A DNA stretch of 64,000 bases from Adiantum capillus-veneris (GCA_014529385.2 CM043944.1:91567914-91631913); one strand, 5' to 3'; shown: positions 35,687-48,245, numbered from the stretch's first letter. Program-made: numbers and translations. The notes: a model not told the origin generated them from the letters alone.

Positions 35687-35973
35687 CCTGTGCTATATAG
35701 CACAAACCGTAGAAGACTATAAGGCACCTGTTATGTAGAAAACGGCACTAACAAAAATTATGTACAAAATGACGAAATAGCCTGTGCAGACCTGCCTATA
35801 GTGGAAACGGAGGCCGAAATGAGCCCAAATCAAAATTCTGAGCAGACCAAGCTCTACGAGCTTTCCAAAAAAAAATTCGACCTGCGAACGCTCGCCAAAG
35901 CTCACTGAAATCGGAGAAAGTGAGCAGGCGTGTGCTGGAGCAGCTGGCGACTAAGCCCGTGAGGACGTGACCT

Positions 35974-35985
35974 GCTCTGATACCA
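35974..35985 (-). promoter_or_regulatory. Copia-2 primer-binding site (initiator tRNA-Met)
   Basis: Minus strand TGGTATCAGAGC, two bases inside the 5' LTR. Confidence 0.95.
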
Positions 35986-35987
35986 TT

Positions 35988-36214
35988 TGTTGGAATTAGG
36001 GTTGCAGAGAAACACACATAGCTTCGAGAAGACGAAGGAAGCTCCAGGCACACAATAGAGAGTGTGTTACTTAGTGTGCAATGGAAAGATAGAGAGCCCT
36101 AGAGTGATGAGCGTATATACAATGCACGGGGGAAAAAACCTCCTAAAGAGGGAAAAAATGCCCCGACGTTCCTAGTGTGTTCACACACATCACTACCACA
36201 TGTATATGGTAACA
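35988..36214 (-). repeat. Copia-2 5' LTR
   Basis: 227 bp, TG...CA, right copy in window coordinates. Confidence 0.95.
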
Positions 36215-38715
36215 ATAGCCCCAACACAAGCTCCACTAGTATCTAGATATACAATAGAGATTCTTCTAGGGCCAGTAGAAAGACCACAACCTGTCTTGGG
36301 ACAACAACCCCCACTTTCAATGATGATACCGGTAAGAGTTAGACATACACCAATAGTAGAAGAACCTGAGGAGCAAGGCCTAGTGTCAATCCCAAAATAT
36401 TATGAAGAGCCTAGTGGATATATGCCAAAAGTAGGATACTATCCACCTGAAGAACCAAAAGCGCCAGAACCATGGAGCATGATGGGATCAGCTCGACCAC
36501 CAATTGTTGCACATGTTGTAGGAGAAGGTAGATACAGCTTAGATGAATGCCTATAACAACCCAAGGGATAGTGCTATAAGTATGGCAGAGACCACTTGAT
36601 GAGAGACTGCCCTCACTACAAAATCATTAGGGTAGATGCATATTGCCCAGAGTGTGGAATCAGTCATTTGATCCTTGATTGCCCAAAGAACCCAAACAAA
36701 GGAGAAAAAGTAACTTTGAATATACTAGAGGCAATACCATCTAGTAGTGGGTTAGAAAACAAAGCAGTGATACCAATCCAGGTGATCATGAGAGCCAAAC
36801 TCAAAAAGTGGTAGATGAACCCATCATTGAAGAATCAAAAACCAATGCACCTAGCATTGAGTGAAAAAGTCAACGAAACACATGGAAAGCTAGGAGAGCT
36901 AGAGTGAAAGCTAAGAAGGAACATGAACAAACTTCCTTAGTAGATGAGCTGAAACAAACCAAGGAAAAACTAAGAAAACTCGAAGGAAAAGCAGACAAAG
37001 AAAAGAGAGCCCATGGGGTAGCACTAGTGCAATACCTAGTCAAAAGTTCCAAGAGCGTTAGTTTGGTAGGATCCATACTAGTGAAAAAAGTCAATGAGCC
37101 ATTAGATGCCCTCCTTAAAACTTACAAAGCATGGCTCAAAAACAACCAAACCCAAGAGAAAAGGTGGATGGCATGTCCCTATGAGGAACTTGAAAAGAAA
37201 AGGCTTGAAACATGTCAAAAGTTGATTCAAACAACCCAAGATTTGTTGGAATCACCAATTGGAAAACCTAGGATATGGCCCTCCTTTCACCAACACCAAT
37301 AATCCCACAAAACCAGAAGCAAATAGAACTAGATCCTAGCCATGAGCATGGGCCAAATCTCAAAGACCCAGCATTAGAACCAAGGATAGTATTGAATACC
37401 ACGGATAACTCTTCTGAGGGATTTCACTTAGCTATACCAGAGGGTTGTAAAGAAATAGAGGGACTTGACAAACTATGGAAACAAGTAAGAGAAGCCAATG
37501 AATCCAGTCAGCTAAAAAAATGGGTAAACCACACTGGTAATGGAAGAGGAGTGTTTCTTCCATTGATAGAGGAATTTGAGGCTGGATCTCAAATGAATCT
37601 AAAAATGAAATCATATTGGAGAGACCAAGGATTCGTACAATCTACGAGCAACCACCACCAATCACTAAGAATACTACCATCCTATATGGGAGAGCACAAG
37701 GCCAAGTCAGATGTTGTGGAAGTCCCATCTTAGAGACTCTCTTCCAAGAAAGTCATCGACTCTAAGGGGGCTAATAGACATACTATCAACATTGGTGACA
37801 TGCACAATAATGCTACCTGTGGTGCTACAGATACAATCAAACATGTGGATGATGGTAGAAAGTTGTCTGGAAAAGTTCGGTGTAAAAGATTCTTCATCAC
37901 AAACTCAAGAAGGGCACAAGAAGAATTAGAACCTCTAGGATGGGAACACATATTGGTAACTGTAGATGTGTGTGTCGTGGCTGATGGCCCCACAAATAAG
38001 TTTTGTGACAAAGATGGTATGATGTGATCCCATATTACATGGTCAATGTAGTTGACAAAGAAGAAGTGAATCAAACCCCCCAAGAACCCCAAATAGAAAA
38101 CAAAACCACGACAGGGAGAAAGAGTTGTTTTACAAATCTTCAGAGCAATTCAAGTATGAGAATGATGTGGATGACAAATTCTTTGACAACCTGAGCGATC
38201 AAGAAGAAACCACACCTGATGTCAGATTTTATGATTTTCCAAATCAAAAACCTAAATGACAACAATGCTACAAAAAAGAGAGAGCCTTAAACATGGCCAG
38301 AGGTAATCCAATGCCAAGAATAAGAGAGAAAACTCAATTCCTAATGCTTGTAAAGACAAAAGATTGTCTAAAAGACAAAATATCAGGTCAATTTACAAAA
38401 ACACGCGGCACAAGAATAAAAGAAAGTTCTAGGAGCTTTAGAAAGAAAAATCAAAAGACTGAAAAAGAAACAAAATAGAAAAAACCAAAAGAATCGGAGA
38501 AGGATGAATTTGGAGAGCCGAAATGGACCAAGGTTGAGTGTAAAAAGAAATACCAAGAACTCAAAAGAACCCTGAAAGAAGTATGGACAATGGAGATAGA
38601 AAGTGAGGAAGGAGAAAACACGGACATGGAAAATATGAATGCCCTTTCCAGAAAATCACCATCTAGGAGGACAAAAATAGTGTTGAATAGGCCAATTAGG
38701 GGGAAAATATGTAAT
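36215..38715 (+). pseudogene. Gypsy B gag end, nucleocapsid and linker
   Basis: Resumes the Pro-rich gag segment (VERPQPVLGQQPPLS), EEPSGYMPKVGYYPPEEPKAPEPWSM, then two knuckles: CYKYGRDHLMRDC, whose second Cys is Tyr, and CPECGISHLILDC. A Lys/Glu-rich coiled coil (36904-37300) and a linker follow. Relative to A the protease 1 region is missing: the sequence passes from LEKFGVKDSSSQ to ELEPLGWEHILVTVD. Ends at the insertion point of A (TSD GTAAT, 38711-38715). Confidence 0.8.
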
Positions 38716-39646
38716 TGTTAGAAGCTGGACACACCCTATGAAAAATGACGGCTCAGCAGATTATCATTTTTTGTAATAATTCATTTATTGAGAAAACCCG
38801 ACATTTCACCTTGTAAATATTGGGGCTTACAGAAGTTTCCAGATTGTATCCCAATTTTGACATTTAGATTGAGTAGATGGTTAATTTGGAACTTTAGGGT
38901 TTGAGAATTGTAAGGTATTTATACCACTTTTTGACCTTAATGAAAAAACCTTTTGTCATTTGTTTATTTTTTTTGAAGTCTGTGAGTGAGCGTACTGTGT
39001 ACGAGAGAGAGTGAGAGCTATATCTTGATGCTACGCACATACCGGTGGTCGGAATCGAGTGTGGAGAAGTGCAGCGTGTTGCCCCTGATGAGAGCTACGC
39101 GCCGATACCTACATTGCGCGCGTACGGTCCGGTTTTGCGAGCTCCATCTACGAGCTTCATTTGGTGATTTGGTGAGCATACGTTGTCCGATTTTTCATTG
39201 CAGCATATCCACGCGTTCACATTGAGTAGAGCTACACATTAGGCACTTTAGATTTTGGAAACGAAGACCTGCAAATTTCGACTAGACATTCTACGTGATT
39301 TTGGACCGGGTGTTTTGGGTTGGGGTTTTGGTTCATAGACCTTAGGGAGAGCGACCTATTGATGTTAGTAGGGTCTCCTTCAAGTTCTGTGGTGTTTCGA
39401 CATTGTTTGATGGGTGTTCGGCTCTAGAAAGCGTTGTAGGAAGTTTCCTCTTATGCACTCTTGAAGGCTGTGACTTAGACATTGGGTAGAGACCTCTATA
39501 GGAATTAGTTAGGAGTCGGTCGAGTGTAGGTTGACACCCTATGCTTGCTTCCACGTGCCTATGGGTCGAGCTTCGTCCTTAGCTGACAAATCTTGTTAGG
39601 TGAGTTCTCGCTGTGCTGACGTCCGTCGCGACGTATCCGTCCAACA
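38716..39646 (+). repeat. Gypsy A 5' LTR
   Basis: A TATA-like GGTATTTATACC is at 38914-38925. Ends CCAACA before the PBS. Confidence 0.97.
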
Positions 39647-39665
39647 TTGGCGCCGCTGTCGAGGA
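39647..39665 (+). promoter_or_regulatory. Gypsy A primer-binding site, tRNA-Asp type
   Basis: TTGGCGCCGCTGTCGAGGA, close to the plant gypsy PBS TGGCGCCGTTGCC. Confidence 0.85.
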
Positions 39666-40186
39666 CGAAAACCTTAGGTAGGTGACCGAGACTAGTCCTT
39701 GAGGATAGGGATTCTTTGGCTTTCCAAGAGTCTTGTTTTACATTTAGATAGGATCAGAGGGTGGAGGACTCTCTAGGTCTTAGAGGGAGTTTAGGGAGCG
39801 TGTGTTTGGCCTAGATCCTTCGACTTAGGTAGATTTAGGTAGACTGAGATAGTTTTAGATATTAGTTGAGTTCTTGAGTAGGAGTTGGAGTGGTAGAAGC
39901 GGTGAGAGGAGAGCTTGAGAGTCCGTAGAGGCCAGGAAGCAACCAAAACACCATTATCACCATTTCATATGATGAGTAGGAGTAGAGTAAGTAGGACATC
40001 ATGATTCAGGATCTAGAGCACATCATGCATGTATACTTGCTTGGTAGATTCATCACAAGGTTGTAAAAGATGCAAAAGTGTGTTTGAAAGCTGAAGTGAA
40101 GTCCAAAAGTTACTGTGAGTGTTTCTGATAGAGCTGTAGAGCATCAGGAGCATTTCTGTTAGGAAAAGAATTAATTTTAAGCCAGG

Positions 40187-40210
40187 AGACATCCTACGCG
40201 TAGGATGTCT
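40187..40210. repeat. Palindrome P1 (perfect)
   Basis: AGACATCCTACG followed by its exact reverse complement; centre ACGCGT. Confidence 0.95.
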
Positions 40211-40629
40211 ACAAGCTAATCTGGTGGGAATTTTGGAATTTTGAGTTGACCAGTGTGTTTAGAAGGTGGGGTTTACCCTATTTTCACCTGGAAAGTGGAA
40301 ATTTGACCATATCTTGACAGGATAAGGCCAAATAGATTGAAATTGCCAGACATCCTACCCAAATTGTGCCAAGGCATTATTTTAAGACCAAAACCATAGG
40401 ATGACTGCATGAGCATGATCTGCATGATATATTGAGTGACTGAGAGAGGTTTCATCTCATTTGGGTGAGAAAATTGGGTTCTAAGCAAACTTTAGCACTT
40501 TTGACTGAAAAAGGCTAGAACAGCTAAATCTGGGGACTTTTGAAATCCAAACCAAAATCTAAGCATACCACTAGGTTACTGAGATCAAGGGGAAGCTGTG
40601 GGTCAAGCCTGGGGTCAAACAGGCCAAAA

Positions 40630-40653
40630 AGACATCCTACACGTAGGATGTCA
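40630..40653. repeat. Palindrome P2
   Basis: Same site with centre ACACGT and last base A; two differences from P1. Confidence 0.93.
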
Positions 40654-40753
40654 TCTTTGTGATTTTGCACTCCAAACCTAGTTTTAGCATACCAAAGTGA
40701 TCAGCACCTCAAGGGGAGCATGTGCTTTGCATTTGAAGCCATTCTGGGCAAAA

Positions 40754-40777
40754 AGACATCCTACACGTAGGATTTCT
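40754..40777. repeat. Palindrome P3
   Basis: Centre ACACGT and one change in the right arm. Confidence 0.93.
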
Positions 40778-41030
40778 AAAGCAATAAATTGAAGCCAGAT
40801 ACTGATTGTGGGCATAGCAAGGTGTTGTATAGCCTGAGGCAAGCCTCCTAGTCAATTTTGGTCCAAATTGGGGTTGATTTGACTGATCAAGACCAGTAGG
40901 CAGGCTGTCAAAACAGAATTCTGATCCATTGACCAGCTTATATGTGTCCAAATCAAAAAGTAAAAATAGCTGTGGACTAAGCAAATCAAGGGGAATCCAT
41001 AGTGCAAGAATCCAGGCAAAACAGAGCAGG

Positions 41031-41054
41031 AGACATCTTACGTGTAGAATGTCT
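41031..41054. repeat. Palindrome P4
   Basis: Centre ACGTGT and symmetrical C>T and G>A changes in both arms (ATCTTAC / GTAGAAT), so the dyad is largely kept. Confidence 0.93.
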
Positions 41055-41463
41055 ATTGGGGCTTAGTGAAGAGAAAAATTGACTGGGCTTAGACAGTGAG
41101 GTTCCATTTGGCTTAAGGGTTCCAGAACTTCTTTCAGAAGTGAATTTGGACCTTATTTGTCCATTTGACGGAGCAAAGACTGAATTCAGACTTTTTTACG
41201 TAAATTGACCAACATCCAAGGGAAGCACAATTCCAGATTAGCAGACCTAATCTAGAACATCAACAGTGTATAAGATACAGTCGTGGTTGAGATTAACTCT
41301 CCAGTTATACCAATCATTACGAAGATAACCTCTAGCGGTTAAATGCTTTGATTCGATTGCCGAAATTAAACGCTTGTGTACAGGTATATTCAGCAGCAAA
41401 GCAAGAAGTTGTGCTGAGATTGATCCTTTGCTAGGTGAGTGGTTGGAATTGTAATAAGTTGCA

Positions 41464-42456
41464 TTGATAATTTTGATGAATATAAGATCAGGAAGATACA
41501 TTTTTAGAGACCAGAAGGTGGCAGGTGTCCAAGGTAGCTTAGTGTCCACTAAGGAGAGTGTAACCCAGGCAAGGCTAGATCCACTAGCACCGATTATTGA
41601 GGAGGGTAGTGATACCAACACTTCATCAGACAAATCCTTCTTCATGATGTGTAGTCAACAGCCAGGAGGATTCACCTATGACAAACCAATGCCAGGAGGA
41701 AGCACCTCCCTAAATCCCTTGAATGATTCCAAGTTCACTGTGATCTTCTTAGAAGGAACAAACTCGAGGGGAACCCTAGTTTATTCTGACTATCGAGGAC
41801 GCAAGTGTATTTGTATTGAAGAAAGGCCGGCTTAGAGACTGGAGATAATTCGGGTCTATGATGATGGAGATATATTCCGAGACAAAAAGGGGAACCACTA
41901 TCTGATAATTAGTAACCCTGAGGATTACAACAGATATGGAGATAACATGGCGAAGGGGAAAATGGTTTCAGAAACTCAAGAACCGCCTCCAAACATTGAT
42001 TGACCTGGATAAATTTTTATGTATGAAAGGAAAACAACCAGGGTTTCAACCTATAATGAGAACGTGGGAATATACAAGCATGAGAGTGAGGGAATAGTCT
42101 CTTACTTTCGCTGCAAAGAACCCTATCCAAACGAGTTAAGCAAAGACAAGGTTCTTTACTTATTCTCTTATGAAATTGCAATGGGGAAGGATATCATTTT
42201 TGTTGATAGGTACGGAAGAGAATACCAACGTATTCTCCCAGAGGAGGTAGAAAAGGCAACAGTTCCAAGAGCATCGACATATGCCTCCGATGAAGTGCCA
42301 AGAGCCACCTACACCCCTAGCAAGTCAACAAATCCATTTTCAGAGGAGTATGACGCGACCTCACATTCCACCAGACCGCAGACATTCAACAACCAAAACC
42401 AACCAGCAACTCAGCCATCATTGCAGGCACAAAGTGCAACATTAGAGCAAGACTGA
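41464..42456 (+). pseudogene. Gypsy A gag N-terminal repeat domain
   Basis: Begins QGSLVSTKESVTQ, matching the B and R1 gag starts; the ATG seen in B is not conserved here. Repeats of the aromatic-Asp-x-x-Gly type follow: LVYSDYRGRKCICIE, VYDDGDIFRDKKGNHYL, VDRYGREYQRI. Then a Pro/Ser/Gln-rich tail. Stops at 41833 (TAG), 42000 (TGA) and 42009 (TAA) all fit C-to-T changes. This domain is missing in B. Beta-hairpin repeats are inferred; the function is unknown. Confidence 0.6.
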
Positions 42457-42659
42457 AACCGAGATGGTATCAAGCCGCATGAGGGCTAAGGGATTTGCAA
42501 GAACCACCACCCTATTCAAGGTATCAAGGAGAGAGTAAGCCAAAAACTCAAGGGTCAACAGAGCCTGGAAGACCACCCATAGAACTGTTAGAAATTACGG
42601 CTTAGGAGAACCACTGGGAGAGGAACCAGCCTACTATAGAACTAGAGGAGGTATATAGA

Positions 42660-43441
42660 TTGGGACGTGGAGATCCAATTATGAGATTTGTAGACCATCG
42701 TAGAATTAGACCTTCTCAAGTGCGAAAATGGGTAAACAATAAATACACAGGAAATAGATATCCGAGAGATCATGTAGCTACCTTTGTGCGTGTAATTAGA
42801 GCGGAAGAGGTGTTAGATTTCCCTACCCAATTTGCAGGGTTTGGACTAACCCTAGAGGATGACGCTGCTACTTGGTTTGACTCTGTGGAGCGTAGAGACT
42901 TGGAGTCTATGGAGGAGGTGTTTGACGAGTTTATCGAGGAATTCTCACAAAGGGGGATAGCTCATAATACCGTCTCATAAATCCATAAATTCAAACAGAA
43001 AGACGGGGAATCTGTGCGAAAGGCAGCCCTACGACTAAAAAGATATGTTAAGTTCTGCCCTGTGGAAGAACTTCCAACTCAGTCCAGACCTATTCCTATA
43101 TTTATCCAAGGACTGAGGAATGCAGATCTCCAGAAGGAATTACATATGAAGAGGAGCACGACGTTGAATGAGTTAACCAAGGAGGCTCTTTACCTTGTAG
43201 ACATTTGTGCGGTCTACAAAGAGGGTGAGTTCAACGATCTTGATGATGATTTATCTTCACAACAAAGTGGAAGCAAGTCTTCTAAGACAACACCGAAAGG
43301 AGAAGTGGTTGTAAGCCAGGAGCAGCTTGTAGAGGAAGTGCTAAAAAAGATTAACTTGTACGCCAAACCCCAGGCTAAACCCCAGGCTAAACAGCCCAAG
43401 TGGTGTACGCCCAACCCGAAGCTAAACAGCCCAAGTGGTGT
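42660..43441 (+). pseudogene. Gypsy A gag core (capsid-like)
   Basis: MRFVDHRRIRPSQVRKWVNN, GLTLEDDAATWFDSVERRDLE and EVFDEFIEEFSQRG are a retrotransposon gag (capsid) domain; then LRLKRYVKFCPVEELPTQS and KRSTTLNELTKEALYLVD. TAA at 42978 sits where B has CAA (NTVLQIHKF). A 35-bp tandem duplication (units at 43386 and 43421) shifts the frame near the end. Confidence 0.85.
43386..43441 (+). repeat. 35-bp tandem duplication causing a frameshift
   Basis: GCTAAACAGCCCAAGTGGTG occurs at 43386 and 43421; 35 is not a multiple of three and the gag frame changes here. Confidence 0.9.
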
Positions 43442-44347
43442 GCTATTGAACAAAAATGGACAAACCATGGGATGGAGGAATGTTATTATAGCAAGGGATA
43501 TGTGAGAGAGAGACCTTATGCTCCCCAAGCTCAGGTAGCTTCTCCTCATGTTCCACCGATGCCTAAGTATCAAGCAGGCAACCTACCAGGACCTGTAGGT
43601 GTAGAAAGACCACAACCAATGTTGGGGCAACAACCACCCCTACCAGGATTACAACCAGTCGGCATATGATACACACCAACAGTAACCGACTTGGAAGAGA
43701 AGGCTTTGGTGCCTATGCATGCATATTATGAAGATCCCAGTGGATATCCGGAAAATCTTGTCTACTATCCAACGGAAGAACCCTCAACACCAGAGCCATG
43801 GAGCATGACAGGCGGTGCAAGACCACCTACAACTGCACAGGCAGCAAAAGAGGGAAGATATAGCTTAGATGAACGAACATTGTTGTTCATAGCCAACGGA
43901 GGCATGGGCGGACAGAGACATGCATACCAACAAAGAGGAGCTCAAGGAGCACCTCAACAACCTAAAAGACCCTGCTACAAGTGTGGTGGAGACCATTGGC
44001 TAAGAGACTGTCCTCATGATGAAATCATTAGAGTCAATGCATATTGCACCGAGTGTGGAGTTACTCATTTGATTCCTGATTGCTCTAAGAACCCGATCAA
44101 AGGAGCAAAAACTACCTTGAACATGCTGGAGGTAGTGCCTTCCATTGGAGGGTCAGAAAACGAGACGATCATACCTATTCAGGTAGTGACACGAGCCCAA
44201 GCTCAAAGAATGACGAACGAACCCATAGTTGAAGAGCCAAAAACCGACGTCCCAAGTTCAGAAACGAAAAATCAGAGAAGCACTTGGAAAGCTAGAAAGG
44301 CGCGTATGAAAGTCAAGAAAGAACGAGAGCTCTCTCCGAGGAGTTAA
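43442..44347 (+). pseudogene. Gypsy A nucleocapsid with two short zinc knuckles
   Basis: AIEQKWTNHGMEECYYSKGY, a Pro-rich region with VERPQPMLGQQPPLPG and EEPSTPEPWSM, then CYKCGGDHWLRDC and CTECGVTHLIPDC. Both are CX2CX3HX4C, one residue shorter between the second Cys and His than the usual CX2CX4HX4C. B shows the same spacing. A Lys/Arg-rich end (WKARKARMKVKKE) follows. Nucleic-acid binding is expected for the family. Confidence 0.85.
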
Positions 44348-45228
44348 AACACACAAAGGATAGATTAGAGCGGTTAGAGGATCTTGCTAGCCTAAGGTCA
44401 CACACTGCAGCAACCATAGCACCCAAGGAAATAGCAGAACCCAAAAGTGCAGGATCAAGAGGATCAGTACTAGTGGCAGACAAGGTAAATGAGCAGTTAG
44501 ATGCACTTCTAAAAGCTTATGAAGCCAGACTAAAAAAAAACCAAAACCAAGAGCAAAGATGGATGACTTATCCATATGCTAAAATAGAAAAATAGAGGTT
44601 GGAAATGTGTAGAAAGATGATTGAAACAACTCAATCTTTGATAGAAAACCCGCTTGGTAAACCTGCAAATGGGCATGAAGTACGAGCTCCAACCCCTATC
44701 AAACCAACTTTAGACGAACAAGTAGAAATGAAGGAAAGACTAACGAATGCCTATGAGTCCAGGGGAGAGCCTATCGTAGTGCCAAATACAACAGATGAGG
44801 CAAGTGACGGGTTCCATCCTAAAACATTGGCAGAAATGGGTAAGGATTGTAACGGTCTAGATGATCTGTGGAAGCAAATCCGTGAGGCCAACAAAGCTAA
44901 CAGGGAAAGTTCCCACATGAACAGCAAAGGAAAAGAGAAAAATGAGATCTTACCTCCTATTGAAGAATTTGAGGAAAGATCACAAATAAACTTTGATATA
45001 CATTCACAAGGGGGAGACCAGGGATCAAATAGTTTGGGGCACAGCCAACCAGACTCGCTGAAAACTCTACCCTCTTACCGAGGAGAGTATGAAGCCAAGT
45101 CGGAGGTGAGAGCAATTCCATCTCAAAGACTTTCTTCTAACAAAGTGATGGATTCACAAGGGTTGATTGAGTTCTTGTCCACCCCGGTGGCATGCACAAT
45201 CACATTAGCCGAACTCCTAAGGTTATGA
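44348..45228 (+). pseudogene. Gypsy A coiled-coil linker between gag and protease
   Basis: After a stop and frame change, a Lys/Glu/Leu-rich stretch, then from 44599 209 codons open (MCRKMIETTQSLIENPLGKP, DGFHPKTLAEMGK, SLKTLPSYRGEYEAKSE). The same region exists in B (37200-37733). No catalytic motif. It stops at 45226 with TGA before PNMWTTIGK. Confidence 0.6.
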
Positions 45229-45234
45229 CCAAAC

Positions 45235-46503
45235 ATGTGGACCACAATAGGCAAATGCCTAGAAAAATTTGGAGTGAAAGATCCCACCTCAAAGCTTCAG
45301 GAGGGGATCAGAGAATTGGACAGGCCTCAAATAAATACTAGGCTAGTACCTTTAAACAAGGTTGGAGAGTATTGTGAGGGAGAAGATGGAAACACCACGC
45401 TACCAGTAGAATTCCAAGGAGTAGTTTCCAAAGCCATTCTTGACAGTGGAGCAGGGGTTGCTATAGCCACCAAGGAAATCTGGAAAAAATGGGAAAAACC
45501 AGCTTTGAGAGCTACCAGAATGAAATTGCATTTGGCAGATGGGTTCATGGAGAAGCCTCTAGGACTCTTAGAAAAAGTGATTGTCACTTCATGTGGAATC
45601 GAGTATGAGCATACATTTTCAATAGTCGATTTCGACAAAAAGAACAATTACGAGATCATTTTGGGAAGACCATTCATGAGACAATTGAAGATGGTCCCGG
45701 ATTGGGGTTACGACCACATATACCTCAGACATGGTGAGACAACAACCAAAATACACCTAAAATACCATATTTACAAGAATGTGAACCAGACACCAGTGGA
45801 AGAGTTTGATTCAGCTACAGTCACACGATCGGAACTCCCAGCATGGTTAGGGCAACAAAAAGAGCTATGGATGTGCGGAGCTTCACATTGTGGGAGCTTA
45901 AAAAGAGAGGAATGCATCTTAGAAAGAGCGATTGAGGACAAGGATTATATTCCGAAACCTTTTCCTAAAGATGCCTTGGAACCTCTAGAATGGGAACACA
46001 TACTAGCAACATTGGATGTATGTACCATTACAGATAGTCCAACAACAAAATTTTGCGATAAGGATGGCTATGATGTGCTACCCTATTACATAATAAGCAT
46101 TATACCAAGAAGAGATGAGATGGTAGAACCACCAGAACAAGAAGAGTTTTATAACTCCTCTGAGCATCTGGAAGTAATTAATGATGCAGATAATAAGTGT
46201 TCAGACAACTCAAGTGAGTGTGGGGGGAAAACAGAGAATATCAAGTTTTATGATTCTGCTAATCAGCACCCTAGACTCCAGGAACTCTATAGGAGAAAAC
46301 GAGCAGGAAACAAAGCGAGAGAGAACCTGATGCCCAGGATAAAAGGTAAAACTCACTATCTGATGCTTGTAAAAGCAGAGGATTGTGTAAAAGATCAAAT
46401 ATCAGGAAGATTCTCAAAAGTTCGAGGAGAAGGAACGCGAGAGGAAATAAGACAAGTACGGAAAGCTAAAACAAAAACAAAATCACAAAAATCACAAAAA
46501 TAA
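45235..46503 (+). pseudogene. Gypsy A protease 1 and following linker
   Basis: 422 codons. Retropepsin: KAILDSGAGVAIATKEIW (intact DSGA), VTSCGIEYEHTFSIVDF, and YEIILGRPFMRQL. Downstream is a linker of about 250 residues (EPLEWEHILATLDVC, MPRIKGKTHYLMLVK) rich in charged residues. This is the canonical position before RT. The domain itself is uninterrupted and has all expected motifs; B has lost it. Confidence 0.9.
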
Positions 46504-46641
46504 AAAAAGGAAACAGCGAAAGACCAAGAGTGGACCAAACTGGAACGTAAACAGAAATACCAAGAACTGAAACGGTCTTTACGAGAGGAATGGATTACTG
46601 AGGGAGATAGTGATGGTAAAGGGGAGTCAAAAAAAGGAAAC

Positions 46642-47696
46642 ATGAATGTACCATCACACTATCGGAAATTCACCATCCAGGACATAAAAATCATAATGAC
46701 ACCACCAGTTAGGGAAAGAACAAACCAGGAATCTTACAATGGGCCGGAAAATGCAAAACGGATAGACCTCGTGGAACCAGGTGAGAAGCCTCAACCGGTC
46801 TATATAGCAACCGATTTAGAGCCTGAAGAAGAAGAACGGTTAACACAACTTCTCAAGAAGTATAAAGATGTGTTTGCATGGTCCTACAAAGACCTCAAAG
46901 GAGGTAATCCATCGATATGTCAACATACAATGTCTTTGAAATCAGATGCCAAGCCGAGCAAACAGCGTCCTTATACATATAATGACACATTTGCTAAACG
47001 AATAAAAAAGGAGATTGACAAGCTGATGGATGTTGAATTCATCTATGAAATCAAACATACAGATTGGGTGTCACCCATTGTGGTAGTCCCCAAAAAGAAC
47101 GAAAAACTGTGAGTTTGTGTAAACCTCAAAAAGGTAAATATAGCCACCATAAGGGATAATTATCCCTTGCCAATCACAAAACATGTACTTGAGAGGGTGG
47201 CCGGGAAACGGGCTTATTCCTTTCTAGATGGGTTTTCAGGGTACAACCGATTGGCAATTGCAATAGAGGATCAACACAAAACAACGTTTGCCACAGAATG
47301 GGAAATTTATGCGTATCGCGTTATGCCTCAGCTACCTTTCAAAGGTTAATGACGCACGCGTTCAAAGAATACCTGAGAATATTCTTAGAAATATACATGG
47401 ATGATCTTTGTGTACACTCTCTTCTACGAGAGGAACATATTGACCATTTGCAAAAGGTATTTGAAAAATGCAAGACATATCAAATCTGTCTTAACCCGGA
47501 AAAGTGCATTTTCATGGTTAGGCAAGGCCGCATCTTAGGACACATTGTCTCAAGAAATGGCATAACCACAGACCTAGACAAAATCAAGGTCATAGTAGAC
47601 CTGCCCAGTCCTACTAATGCGAAACAAGTACAATCCTTCATGGGACACTGCGGGTATTATCAAAGATTCATATATATGTATGCAGTCATCGCATAA
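46642..47696 (+). pseudogene. Gypsy A reverse transcriptase
   Basis: KYKDVFAWSYKDLKG, IDKLMDVEFIYEI, WVSPIVVVPKKNEKL, then TGA (fits CGA), VNLKKVNIATIRDNYPLP, YSFLDGFSGYNRLAI (catalytic Asp region), then a deletion of about 16 bases after RVMP that removes the FGLxNA motif and shifts frame, then ATFQRLMTHAF and FLEIYMDDLCVHS (intact YMDD). B keeps FGLINA at that place. Non-functional as it stands. Confidence 0.92.
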
Positions 47697-48190
47697 CCTC
47701 TGTATCATTTGTTAGTCGATTTTGACTGGACTGAGGAGTGTGAAACTTAATTCCAAAGCTGAAACAAAACCTTGTATCAGCACCTATACTTAAAGCACCG
47801 GATTGAAAAAAGATATTCCATGTTCACATTGATGCTTCTGCATATGCAATCGGGAGTATTTTGGCTCAACCTAGAGACGGAACAATGGATTTTCCAGTTT
47901 GGTATGCAAGCCGACAGTTAAACAGTGCGGAAAAGAACTACACAACCATCGAAAGGGAGGGGTTAGGAATGATTTATGGTGTAAAGAAATTTCAGCATTA
48001 TTTGCTCGCAAACAAATTTGTGTTCTTCACAGATCATCAAGCTCTTTTGTATCTGGTAAATAAACCATGCAATACAGGGAGAATTGTGCACTGGTTTATT
48101 ATATTGCAGAGTTTGATTTCACAGTGGTAGTCAAAAAGGGTAAAACTCATCTACGGGCGGACCATCTTTCAAGAATACACAACGGGGAAG
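47697..48190 (+). pseudogene. Gypsy A RNase H
   Basis: FHVHIDASAYAIGSILAQ, YASRQLNSAEKNYTT, TTIEREGLGMIYGVKKFQHYL, FVFFTDHQALLYLVNKP and LRADHLSR give the D-E-D order of an RT-linked RNase H. Two frame changes (near 47760 and 48090). Confidence 0.88.
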
Positions 48191-48245
48191 CTCCTGAAGG
48201 AGTAGATGACGACATATACCAGATGCTTATCTTTTTAATATTGAA

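Larger units (their letters stand above)
31094..36214 (-). mobile_element. Copia-2: full-length Ty1/copia element in B gag
   Basis: LTRs 31094-31318 and 35988-36214 (225 and 227 bp, TGTTGGAATT...GGTAACA, roughly 95 percent identical by eye). The flanks GTAGC (31089-31093) and ATAGC (36215-36219) fit a 5-bp target duplication with one change. Same family group as Copia-1 but a distinct LTR. Gag and pol are broken by frameshifts, a deletion and several stops. Confidence 0.95.
39666..41463 (+). other. Gypsy A leader with palindrome sites
   Basis: No coding region. Four copies of the 24-bp palindrome at 40187, 40630, 40754 and 41031, and a half-site AGACATCCTAC at 40348. Otherwise mixed DNA with no strong structure visible. 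Confidence 0.8.
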
